From Capsicum annuum (lineage: Eukaryota > Streptophyta > Magnoliopsida > Solanales > Solanaceae), in contig NW_025856554.1 of assembly GCF_002878395.1 (NCBI RefSeq), forward strand, positions 209,544 to 273,543: a stretch of DNA of 64,000 bases, given 5' to 3'. Positions within the stretch are counted from its first letter, which is position 1, and each line of letters opens with the position of its first letter. The notes under the pieces were generated by a model. The model searched no databases. It worked only from the letters and a program-made list of their open reading frames with translations, and was not told the DNA's origin. The translations under genes were made by a program, and so were the position numbers. This document shows, in pieces, positions 1-9,493 of this stretch.

Positions 1-1
1 T

Positions 2-1945
2 GAGGAGGTGTGGTGTGATGTTCTTCCCTTGCCCTATGGTCATGTATACTTAGGTGCCGATTGGTTTGCATGACATCAAGTTCCTAACATGCAAAATGAT
101 CCTAGTGTTGTAAGAGACCAATGGGGGAATCGCCTCATAACTTACTTTCTTCCCAAGCCACAAAGAGAAGTGCCTACCTACTCCAATCTAAATTATTATG
201 AGAGATGAAAAATTGAGAGTAGTAATGGAGTGCAAGGTGGTAATTCGAGAGTGGAAAAAAGAGAGGTTGTGTGGAGCAAAGTAAGGGGATTACCACCAAA
301 CCATGCTAATATTGGTTGTCCTTATATTTCTAAGGAGATTTGTGAAGGTACCAACATGGCGAGCGAAGGCGAACAATGCCAAAAGGAAGTTGCGGTCCAA
401 GCTTATGGAAGACCTTCACACCACGAAAAGAAGAATTTACTCAAGAAATTCAAGGTAAAATAGCCAACTCTTACACTTTCGTGCATGATAATAATATTCA
501 TGTAGCTAGTAGCCCATTGAGTGTGAGTAGTAGCTTACTTAATTGTGAGTCAAATGATTCTTCGTCTCCTGTTGATGATGTACATGTTGTGAGTGTGGAT
601 ACACTAGTTGATCCTATTGATGACCAAATTGACTCTTCTTGTATGATTAATTTATGTCCACCTAGTGTTCAAACCTATATGTTGAACGAAAGTATATCAT
701 CTTGTGTAATCGATGTTGATCAACTTATTTGTGAAAATTGTCCACCATTTGAGTATGTTTGTGATGTGATTAATCAAAATCAAATGAGTGAAGTATTTGA
801 AAAAGTTGGTCAATAAAAAGGGAGTGAACCCGAGAGCTATTCTTGGGATAATCTTGTACTTGAAATCTCTTTAAAACGTGATATTGAGCTTTTAGAGAGT
901 GCTGAATGTGTTTGTTCCAAATCTGCCCGTGAAATATATCATGTTCTCTTTAGGTATAATGTCTTATTTGAAGATGATATAAACACTCCTAATGAGCCTA
1001 GTGGTGAAAATAAAGGTATAGCTTGCCTCGAAAGCTATAGCAGATATGCTAACCCACTATGGTGTGACAACCTTCCTCCTAAAGATGGAAATGTCTTTTT
1101 GAAAGACGAGAGTACTCTTATGGGTAAGGAATATGTAGTCCTTCTTGAAAACTCGAGGGCAAAGGTGTCATTGACTCCTTGGAGTAATGTTCCTAAATGT
1201 GCAACCTTGTTTGTCAAACTTGTTCCTAAATTGTATGAATTCCAGCTTGTGAATGCCAAGTTGTCTAGTTGTTTGAAGGAAAGAATGTGTATGTGTTTGA
1301 ATACTTATTCTTCACCCATGAATTCCTTTGCATGTGATTCTTTCCTATACTACCTCTTTGCCTATGATGATGTCCATACTAGTTTTGGATTTGTTTTATG
1401 TCGAGGTAGGAAGTTTGTTGGTTTGTCCATGTGTGTGTGTGATAATGATATATGGATTTTATGGACTTTAGAACCAATCGAAACACCCCCCCTTGATTTG
1501 GTCTTGTGATGATAAAAATAAGCAAGGGTGTCTTATGGCTCATACGATGAAGGAAGTTCTACATTATGGATTATTTGATGCCAATAAGACCTATGTACTC
1601 TTTTTATCCCTTGGTGATTCCCATAACCAAATTCTTTGTGCACCTTTAATTGAGATTTTAATATTTAATTCAAAGGATCCTTAGATATATTACAAATATG
1701 TGCAACCTTTGCATGTTGAGATGATTTGTTGTGCTAACCCTAACCCACATGCCACGAGGAGTTTGTATTTGTTTTCCCTCTCTTTGATTTTGCAAGGTTT
1801 GGATTCGAGGTCGAATCCTTTTCAAGAAGAAGAGGATGATATGATAATAATAGTCACCTTAGCTTTCGACGACATCATTCAAAGTCACTATGTGAAGAAT
1901 CAAGCTTTGGTCGCACGGAGGGCACGGGATCATACTTGGAGGGGA
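2..1945 (+). pseudogene. Decayed internal region of Gypsy-type element H
   Basis: Window-edge remnant of the coding part of an LTR retrotransposon. At 2-79 one frame reads CDVLPLPYGHVYLGADWF, which resembles the end of a Gypsy protease just before reverse transcriptase (usual form CDVxPMxxxHxLLGRPW); a stop follows at 80. No RT, RNase H or integrase is seen. The rest lies in short open stretches (376-816, 1099-1509, 1493-1684, 1700-2098) separated by stops and frameshifts. The stretch 560-816 is related to the ORF of element G at 29592-30521: both share the pattern VVS-LVDP-DD-IDSS and a later DQL-E-P block. The segment 1790-1935 includes RSNPFQEEEDD and then VKNQALVARRARDHTWRG, just before the purine tract. 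Seen: the motifs and the shared ORF. Inferred: Gypsy superfamily, deleted pol. Confidence 0.6.
1936..1945 (+). other. Polypurine tract of element H
   Basis: TTGGAGGGGA-type purine run directly before a TG dinucleotide that starts an LTR-like segment. Its place at the end of the internal region and 750 bp before the LTR end fits a plus-strand primer. Confidence 0.45.
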
Positions 1946-2695
1946 TGTTTTGAGCCTACCCTTAATCAAATCCGAGTGTGGAAGATTTCTTGGATACTTG
2001 AAGACTTAAGTACTCTCGTGTTTGGACCACCTTGTTGGTTCACAGTTTTGGTTACCTTAATTAAAGGGCATTTTGGTCACTTATCATTGTCCAAGTGACA
2101 CTCCATGACCATCCCTCCTTATTGAGGGCATTGGAGTCATTTTGTGTTTATTTTGTAATAGATTATAAATAGGCTCCTTTAGTCTTATTTTCACTAGTTT
2201 ATAAAAGATGAAAGATTAAAACATCAAAAATCCTTTCTCTTGAGAGTAGAACACTTAGTCTTAGTTAGGGCTTGGAAAAGCTAGTATTGATCTTTGCTTG
2301 GAAATGGTGGATGTTGAGGTGAGTTAATTCCCTTGGAGGTCATCGTAAGAGTGTGGTTTTGATTATTACATTCATTAGGGGTTTTTGAGTTTAATACACT
2401 CTTTAGTTCTTAATCTTGTAATAATCTTGGTCTCACTATCTATCCTTTACTTTTCTTGTTATCATCTTGTGTAGTGGACTGTTTTAGGTCATTTATTAAA
2501 TCAAAAACAAGTGTTATTGTTATTCATCTTGTTCCTAATGTTTTGTAGTTGTTTTTGGTGTTATATACATCATTGTATCTTGTATTCTGCTTGTTGATAG
2601 CGAATTCGGGAGTGGTCTCCATCCTGGTCCTCGATCCTTAAGATTGTGGATTGATTTGGAGTGTGTTTTGTGTTTCCGTTGTCATTCTCATATCA
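1946..2695 (+). repeat. 3' LTR of element H
   Basis: About 750 bp starting TGTTTTGAGCC and ending ATATCA, with a TATA box TATAAATAG at 2164-2172. It parallels the 5' LTR of element G (27546-28300, about 755 bp): same length, same placement of TATAAATAG, and shared blocks such as a stretch on Cs before GAG-GTGG and GGTGTxAxATACACCATT-like sequence near the end. The boundary at 2695 is set by length and alignment to G, where a primer site proves the LTR end. Confidence 0.55.
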
Positions 2696-2969
2696 GTTTA
2701 CTAGCGGTTTGAATACTGGTTTAAGCAATAAAGAATAATGTATGCAAATCCATGTTTTTCGTTGTATTTTCTTGTGCATCCGAGAATCAAAACTATTGCT
2801 CCAAGAGTATCTTTCAATCGCAAAGTAAAGCAAGGACAAATAACAAGACTTAGTATGCTAGAGAATAAGATATTCTTGTTGAATTGCTTGGAATTTAGAA
2901 TGTCTTTGCAAGTACAAGTGGCGAACTATTTATATGCTACGATAGTGAGGCCTCATCCAATAGAAAGTT
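2696..2969 (+). pseudogene. Unrecognised ORF fragment split by the MULE
   Basis: An open frame from ATG 2738 runs through the MULE target site. In the pre-insertion sequence it would continue after 9383 (2960 in frame with 9384) for only about seven more codons to a TAG. The encoded peptide is basic (KVKQGQITR, LSMLENK) with no family I recognise. It could be chance coding potential, an exon, or part of the older sequence between element H and Gypsy A. Nothing else is visible between the end of H and the MULE. Confidence 0.25.
2961..2969 (+). repeat. 9-bp target site duplication, left copy
   Basis: TAGAAAGTT, identical to 9375-9383. Nine bases is the duplication length typical of Mutator-like elements. 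Confidence 0.9.
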
Positions 2970-3024
2970 GTGACAATTTTGATACCTACCCGTTTTTAAA
3001 ACATATTTTGAGGTTTAGACACCA
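2970..3024 (+). repeat. MULE terminal inverted repeat, left
   Basis: Starts GTGACAATTTTGATACC and ends near TTTAGACACCA. It pairs with the reverse complement of 9321-9374 (GTGATAGTTTGACAC to TTTAGACACAA); about three quarters of positions agree by eye. Confidence 0.85.
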
Positions 3025-3821
3025 AATTTTTTGTTGATTTATCTTTTAGGGTTAGGTCTTGAAAAGGGTAAAAAGTGGATCAGGGTTGTGGGGTCATGGG
3101 TTCCTTTAACATTTTTAAAACTTGGGGAAAAAATATAACTTTTTAAAAACTACAACATGGTCTCTTTTTAAATTTATTTATTTTCAAAATATTTATTAAA
3201 ATAATTTAATATTTTCAACTACATTTCTCTCTCCTCAAAACCTTCTTTCTCCCGATTTTGGTTCCTATTTTTCGAAAAAAAAAAAAATTTGCTTGATTCT
3301 TGCTTGCTCAGGATTTTTTTTTATTTCTCTTGTTCAGTTAAGTCTAATATTTTCCCCAATTAGTTTTTGATCCATTTTAGTAATTTTTTGCGATGACGCT
3401 TTGTGTTGGGGATCTTCGATTTTGATAAAAATTGCACAGTTCTTTGTTGAATTAGTCAAAATTTGAGTGCGTTTAGTTAACATTGTCAATTTCACATGTT
3501 TAATCATATTTTGCTTTGGATAATGATAAGAAATTTTTAAAATTTTTGTAGTTATATTGTGTATTGATTAATTTTTTTTATACTTAATTGAACCCATTTT
3601 AATGGTGTTCTTGCTGTTGTGAATTGCACTGCCCATATCTGGTGAAGTTGGAACTTGATTTGCATGTTTTATTAAGGCATTTTTCCATTTTTTTTAATAG
3701 ACCAGTGGTCGATAAATCGACCACTGCAGATTTATTTTTGCTGCATTTGTTCATTTTTATTAATAGACTAGTGGTCAATAAATTAACCACTACAAATTTA
3801 TTTTTTGCTATAGATCATAAA
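3025..3821. other. MULE left subterminal region, no gene
   Basis: AT-rich sequence with homopolymer A/T runs. Two copies of a TTTTTATTAATAGACYAGTGGTCRATAAAT-like block lie about 65 bp apart near 3690-3730 and 3755-3790. Likely the upstream region of the + strand gene that begins near 3822. No coding feature is supported. Confidence 0.5.
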
Positions 3822-5543
3822 TGGTGAGAAGAGTTCATAGAGTATTTAAAAGGCCTACTTCCACTGCTTCTACTTGTAGGAAGCAAAAAACTGAAGAAGT
3901 TTTGAAAACTTCGTAGAGAAAAAAAACCCATAGTCGATGAATTGGAGTCGAAAACCAAATAAAAAATTCTTGCCGATATTTCCAAATATAATGAAAGTAG
4001 TGCACACGAGATTGAGGATGCTGAGGATAGTGAATGTAAAAGCGAGGGGGAAAGTGACGAATGAAGTGAAACTGATAGTGGGAAAGGTGAGGATAAGAGA
4101 GATAGCAGAGACGGGTAGGAGGATCTCCTATTCTTGCCAATTTATGCGAGAGATATCTCCGTTGAGTCGTACAGCCTAACAACCTGGATGGATGATCTTG
4201 GCTCTTTTTCCTACAAAGATTTCTATGAGAGGAAGAATGGCGGTGTATCAAGAGTTTAGATGGGTTCTTGTTGAACAAAAGTTGTATTGTGATTTTAAGA
4301 AGACTTGTTTCAGACACTTAAGGCATATGCTGGAATTTTAAGTTTAATGGATAGATGGTTCATTATATGTAGCTGCAACATATAAAAAATAAAAAAAAAT
4401 GCATGAAATTTCGTTTTGTGGGAATGGTAAGCCAGCTTGTTTCCACTTAAAAGAATTTGCTTTGATTACGGGGTGAATTGTTCAACATATTTCCATGAAT
4501 CAATAATGAACAAAGTCCTCCAAAATAGAGAAAACTTTCATTTTAAGGTGAGGATGAACAAAAGCATTATTGCTACAAAGTTGATTAGTTTGATGAAAGG
4601 TAATCGGCTAAATAATCAACAAAAGTTGAAATGTGCTTTGGTTTGGTTTGTGCACACGATGCTATTCGCAAAGGACCCGTCAAAGAAGGTAGATTCGGAC
4701 CACATCAAGATAGCGGATGATTTAGTATTTTTCGGGGGTATCTATGGGGAATAGAGTCCTTCGAGCTGACCTTGAGCTATCTGAAAAAAAGACTGATCTG
4801 ACCAAGCAGAAAGAAGCTTTTGTCAAGAGGAATAATGCATCGTACGCGTTATTTGGCTTTTCCTGGGTGTTTATGGTACTTATAATCTACCATCTTATTG
4901 ATTTATTATAGACTCCAACATATTTATGCAATAATACATAGACACTGTAGACTTTCTTGTGCTTCTAGTGATTGCAGGATTGGATATATGAGGCCTTTCC
5001 TCATTTGGGAAGGTACGCCGACGAGTCATCGGATTCTCCCCTTCCCATTCCCCTTTTTCTTTGATGTCACACGTCGAAGTGTGACAACATAATGAAAGGC
5101 AACCCATTTAAGTACAAAGAAACCAACACAAGGTAAAATTATACTTATTATTATATGATACTAATATTATTATATTAGCGAATGTCGTGTAATTTATTTT
5201 TATTTTTTTATAGATTGTGCACCCATACCATATCCCTACTGTCTGTGAGATGGAGCAGAGATATATGAAAATATTTAAGCCATACACGGATGAGGTTAAG
5301 GATACATCCATCAATACGTTGAAGGCGCAACTAAAAGGAGTGATTGTCCTGACTTCATTAGAGGAGGTCGCGGACGAAGATGAAGATTTGGGTGGCCACA
5401 ATTATGTTCCAAGTACACCACACGCTTGTTACCTACACTAGCACGTTGCTTTGCTTGAGAAAATTCTACTGGATATTGCTTCTTCTGCTAGAGGTACAAG
5501 GCTGAGGAGAATCGAAAAGAATAAGAGAAGCAATAAGAAGAAG
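3822..5543 (+). pseudogene. DUF1985 / Ulp1-associated-type MULE gene, decayed, with introns
   Basis: Fragments in several frames give a plant protein type usually found in MULEs with a Ulp1-like cysteine protease. A possible start at 3823 gives a basic N-terminus (MVRRVHRVFKRPTSTAS); an acidic Ser/Glu/Asp stretch follows (about 3971-4100). The DUF1985-like core is at 4437-4753 (HTMLFAKDPSKK, DHIKIADDLVFFGG), then ASYALFGFSWVFM (about 4835-4875) and DWIYEAFPHLGRYADES (4978 on). Two canonical GT-AG introns can be read: 4876-4977, joining the WVFM and DWIYEAF blocks, and 5133-5213, joining FKYKET to VHPYHIPTVCEMEQ. A donor follows AAGAAGAAG at 5543. Several in-frame stops and shifts disable it. 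The protease domain itself is not seen. It runs toward the transposase gene on the opposite strand. Confidence 0.7.
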
Positions 5544-5639
5544 GTAAATTAATTTAGTTTTTGCTCTTCCAATTTAATTTTCTTGCATATGTTTTGTAAT
5601 CCTTTCAAAACAATACATTACACCTCGATATCCCCCCTC

Positions 5640-6085
5640 GTAACTGGCATTATGTAAACCTTGAAGAACTTGTAACCGTAGTGACAGACATTATTTCAGC
5701 AGATGAAAAACGTAAAACGTGAAGAAGAGAAGAAAGGAAAAAATTGGAAAAGAAGAATGCAACAGATGGAGAAGATGCGAAATAAGAAGAAAAATAAAAA
5801 GATGAGGAGATGACAGCTAAAGCAGAAAAACAAAATGAGGAGAAAACAAAAGAAGATTGTGAAGACAAATCAGAAGAAGAAGAAGAAGACAAAAATGAGA
5901 AGGTAGTTGAAGATGAATTAGTGGTCGAACAGAAGGTTAAAAACATTGAAGAAGGGAATAAATCATCATAAGAAGAAGAGAAGAAAAATGAGAAGAAAGA
6001 ATTTGAAGAAGAGGAGAAAAAACATGAAGAAAAAGAAGTGGATGTGATGGGCATTGTTGCAGAACTCAATCAAGGAAACAAGTAG
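5640..6085 (+). pseudogene. Glu/Lys-rich charged tail exon of the MULE gene
   Basis: Highly repetitive Glu/Lys/Asp coding on + (for example KAEKQNEEKTKEDCEDKSEE, KKNEKKEFEEEEKKHEEKE), ending GIVAELNQGNK and a TAG at 6083. Three or more stops interrupt it. It lies about 100 bp after the donor at 5543 and may be the last exon of the preceding gene. A + strand reading of GAA/AAG codons explains the serine/phenylalanine-rich open frame on the other strand, which is a shadow. It could form a charged coiled coil; its function is unknown. Confidence 0.5.
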
Positions 6086-6484
6086 TTTTGTGGATTTGGA
6101 ACAAAAAATTTTCTTAATGATTTTTTTAGTGATTTGTTCTTTATCGATAATTGAATTACATATATTTGACATGAAAATGATGGAATTTGCTGATGAAATA
6201 ATATTCAGTTATTCCATTGTCTCGTTAGATTAAATAGTTGGCCGCATTACGTTACCAGTTCAGCTATTATTCTAATTTATAGTGGTTGATTGGAAACATA
6301 ATAGAAGTTGTTCTCTATAATTTATAGACTTAACAGACTATCGATTGAGTAATTCATATATTTACTTACAGTAACTATCATGGTTTATAGAGGTCGATGA
6401 TAAAAGACACAGACATAATTCTCTATTAATTGTAGATTACACCCAGGATTGATTAAGAAACCTTACATCTATTTATTTAGTTTC
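6086..6484. other. Gene-free spacer inside the MULE
   Basis: AT-rich spacer between the two convergent gene remnants. It has several related TATAATTTATAG-GTCGAT-like blocks (6265-6350, 6375-6440), but no ORF or RNA gene is supported. Confidence 0.4.
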
Positions 6485-6673
6485 CTATATTCCTATTACA
6501 CATTTCCAGAAAGCCAACAACAATAACAAATCATACAATAAATTTTTTAAGCCTTTCTCTTTTTCCTTGGCCAAAATCAGCCTTTGCTTTACTTGATCTC
6601 TCTCTATTTTGACTTCTTTTAGTGATCCTTTCAAGTAATCCCTTAGCTCTTCGACTTTATTTTGCAATGTCAT
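6485..6673 (-). pseudogene. Short coiled-coil frame in the MULE
   Basis: 62 codons on -, with heptad-like charged sequence (NKVEELRDYLKGSLKEVKIE, then DQVKQRLILAKEKEKGLK). It sits downstream of the transposase remnant on the same strand, so it may be a C-terminal exon of that gene or a separate small MULE ORF. No family recognised. Confidence 0.3.
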
Positions 6674-6946
6674 GAGTAGATTTCTATTTTCTTATATTCC
6701 TGAAGTCTTAGGAGTATATGAAACTTAGAAGCACCTCAAAAATTTGATGTCGATGGGCTGATCGTCAGTGAGTCTTCGTCAAGCCACTTAAAAAAAGAAC
6801 ATCCGCCAATATTCTTTCCAAACGCACAGTCAAAACATTTTTGACTTGGATTCCAATCGGTATGTGACATCTTAAAAACAGCTGGATTGCCATAATGACA
6901 TATGTAGGACACTTTTGCATTTGACTTTTAGGATGCTTGAGACATT

Positions 6947-8497
6947 TTAGTTGTTAACAAAAATTAAAGACAAAAAAAGTAACAGTGTTAACACAAAAAT
7001 AGCCTTCCTTTTATAGAAAAAAAAGTTATCAACCTTATATTTGAATACATAGGCAAGTCTCTCCCTAAATATTTCACCAAACCTCTTAGCAATCGAATTG
7101 AATATGGATGCCATGGGGTAGTCCCTTTCAGCAATCAACATAGCATTCACCGGCTCAGCATTATTTGTGGTCATCATGTCAAATCGATTGCCAGGGAAAT
7201 ATGCCCTACTGTATTTCTCAAAACCAAGATCATGCTTGAGGAAAAAGGCTGCCTCTGGACAGTAGTTCTTGAATTCCACAAAATAGTCTCTAAACTCCTC
7301 GGGAGAATATCCCTTTGCTGCATTATAGAATAGATAGAGGTGTTATTTGCAGTGGTGATTTACCCGAAGCTTTTTACCTAGGTGCCTCATGCAATACCTA
7401 TGATAAGCATGGTTTTATGCCTCCGCGATGCCATTAGCGATGCTCTTATGCCTATCGGACATAAAGCACAAATATGGTCCATCGACCATAATAGACTTTA
7501 GCTTCTCAAAGAAGAATGTCCAAGATGCATTGTTCTCCTTTTCAACAATGCAAAAGGTAATGGGATAAATATGGTTCTCCAAACCCTGTGCAACTGTGCT
7601 TAGCAGCATGCCCTCATACTTGCCGTATAAATGAGTGTCGTCGATCGCAATAACCTTTCTCATGTGCGGGAATCCCCTAATTCAAGGGCCCAACAATAAA
7701 AAGTAGTACAAAAACCTACAACCGACCTTGTTTACCAAGATGGAATAGGTAGTGCACTATTAAGAGCATTGATCATGTATGAAAAAGTGGGCAGGCAGGA
7801 ATACCGGTGCTCAACTATCCCTCAAACCATTTCATTGGCAATCATACCCCCTATCCAATATTTCCAATAGCTTTGTCTACTTTTTAAGTTCTTGAAAACG
7901 ATCCTCCGAATCTCGGTAGTGTCCGGACCCTTTCCTTCATGATACATGTTCACACAGAGCGATGCAATGAATTTAGAGGTAATTTACCTATGGAAGTGGG
8001 TGGCGTATTTGATGCCGTAACTGTGATCACCGATGTATTTATAGATGACGAATCTGTCCATGCATTTATACTTCTTTTCCCACATCATCCAAGTACAACT
8101 TGGACAAATGCATTTCACCTTGAGGAATTTGCTGCAGCTCTTCAACGTAGCATAATCAAAAGAATTTCTCATAGCTTCTACATCTAGCAACAATTTCAGG
8201 TTTTTTTCTTCTAAATATTTGATTTACCTGAAAATTAGTTCCATCAGAGAAAGTGTTGTTGGTTTGTGCTCCCAGTTCGCACTTTTCTCCCCCTTCTTTA
8301 GAGAAAATTGAATCTTTCAATTTCATTGAATGATGTTCCGAATCCATTGGATGAGCATCCAAAGTCTCATCTTCAAATGAATCATGTTCGTCGATTTTCG
8401 GCCGGGGTGGCGGGATTGTTGGAGACCCTGGGATGACATTTATCCTTAATAATGTCCTAGAGCCATCGGAAGTGATATCCAACATATATAACGACAT
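6947..8497 (-). pseudogene. MuDR/MULE-type transposase, decayed
   Basis: Transposase of the Mutator superfamily, which cuts and pastes the element by DDE chemistry in the nucleus. Blocks appear in family order on the - strand. 8156-8497: acidic N-terminal leader. About 7984-8193: MuDR DNA-binding type segment with a CICPSC pair and GDHSYG. 7664-7983: the linker, with GPDTTEIRRIVFKNLKSRQSYWKY split by stops. 7415-7663: the catalytic MULE domain, with VIAIDDTHLYGKYEG holding the first Asp and LCFMSDRHKSIANGI holding the second. 6947-7279: the C-terminal part with FEKYSRAYFPGNRFDMMTTN and ASIFNSIAKRFGE. The C-terminal SWIM zinc finger of the family is not found. At least one stop or shift separates each block. 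Confidence 0.85.
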
Positions 8498-9320
8498 ATG
8501 TCAATCATAATATATGAGCATGGGATGTATTTTACCCCACTCATTCATTACATAGCGAATCATAACGTTCTTTGGCTCGTTCTCTAATTCTCCGCTCTCA
8601 ATTATGCTTCGAACCATGTCGTCTTATGATCCATTGGGGTGCAGTGGGATGGGCACTGTCTCCTTTCTAGATGATTCTAAATTCCAATAGTTGGGAGTTT
8701 CCTCCCATACACCTATGTAATACCACCCATAATAACTACATCAGCTACTGCCATAATAGACTACACAAATGATAATTGATTAAGGTATCAATCTATAGCT
8801 AGTCGATGACTAGTCGATCACTGGTATGAATACGTCCGTACAAAGATGAAAATCGACTGATTTTTGATATAATCATTGCCCTCATAGCTCTGGATGGAAA
8901 AATGTATGTGTAGGACTTCTAAACTACTGAAATATATCAAATGATGAGATATTGAGCTGATTTGGAAAGCTTTTCGAGCTAGTAGAAATGGTGAAAATTT
9001 TTTTTGTATTGTTTTTCAAATAGGATGGAACAACAATGGAGGCAATGATGAAGAATGGATATTTTCAGTTATGATGAACAATTTTTCGTTAGAAAAATGG
9101 TCGGAATCGGAAATCAATGGTGAAAAAGCGAGCTCCTATTGGTGGCTTCTTGGAAAATTTTCTAAATTAAAATAGGAAATATGAAAAAATGGTGGAAATA
9201 TAAAAAAAAAAAAGAGAGAAATATTAAATATTAAATGGATGAGGTGGGGGACTAAAGTGTAAAATTTAAAACTTGTGTGGTAGGTTTGTATGTAAGAAGT
9301 AACACCTAATTTTCCAATAC
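8498..9320. other. MULE right subterminal region, no gene
   Basis: Upstream side of the - strand transposase, AT-rich, with a short A-run near 9205. Probably holds its promoter and 5' leader; no coding feature is supported. Confidence 0.4.
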
Positions 9321-9374
9321 TTGTGTCTAAATGCCAAAATAAGTTTTGAAAGTGTGTAAGTGTCAAACTATCAC
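9321..9374 (-). repeat. MULE terminal inverted repeat, right
   Basis: Reverse complement begins GTGATAGTTTGACACTTAC and matches 2970-3024. It is followed at once by the second copy of the 9-bp target duplication. Confidence 0.85.
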
Positions 9375-9383
9375 TAGAAAGTT
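9375..9383 (+). repeat. 9-bp target site duplication, right copy
   Basis: TAGAAAGTT, an exact copy of 2961-2969. Confidence 0.9.
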
Positions 9384-9488
9384 CCACTAGCGCCCTAAAG
9401 TACTAGAACCAAAGACCGGATGCCGCATGGTAGTGATGTTGGTAGTGCCAACAAATATTCATCCTACGATGTCAGATTGGTATGAGCT

Positions 9489-9493
9489 CTTCT
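9489..9493 (+). repeat. Target site duplication of Gypsy A, left
   Basis: CTTCT directly before the LTR start; 27058-27062 after the 3' LTR reads CGTCT. Four of five bases agree, as expected for a 5-bp LTR-element duplication that has aged. Confidence 0.6.

Larger units (their letters stand above)
2970..9374. mobile_element. Complete Mutator-like DNA transposon (MULE), 6.4 kb
   Basis: Bounded by perfect 9-bp direct repeats (TAGAAAGTT) and by imperfect terminal inverted repeats of about 55 bp beginning GTGAYARTTTTGAYAC. It contains two gene remnants pointing at each other: a DUF1985/Ulp1-associated type gene on + (about 3822-6085) and a MuDR/MULE transposase on - (6947-8497), plus a small coiled-coil frame on -. 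A large plant MULE with both a transposase and a DUF1985/Ulp1-type ORF recalls the Kaonashi (KI-MULE) group; that assignment is from memory of the family and inferred. Both genes carry stops, so the copy is not autonomous now, but the ends are intact enough to delimit it exactly. Confidence 0.88.

Noticed and set aside
3835..4317. 160-codon frame on the - strand
   Set aside because: His/Tyr/Ser-rich antisense of the acidic and basic N-terminal region of the + strand MULE gene.
5650..6172. Serine/phenylalanine-rich open frames on the - strand
   Set aside because: They are the antisense of GAA/AAG-rich coding on +, which fits the end of the MULE gene.
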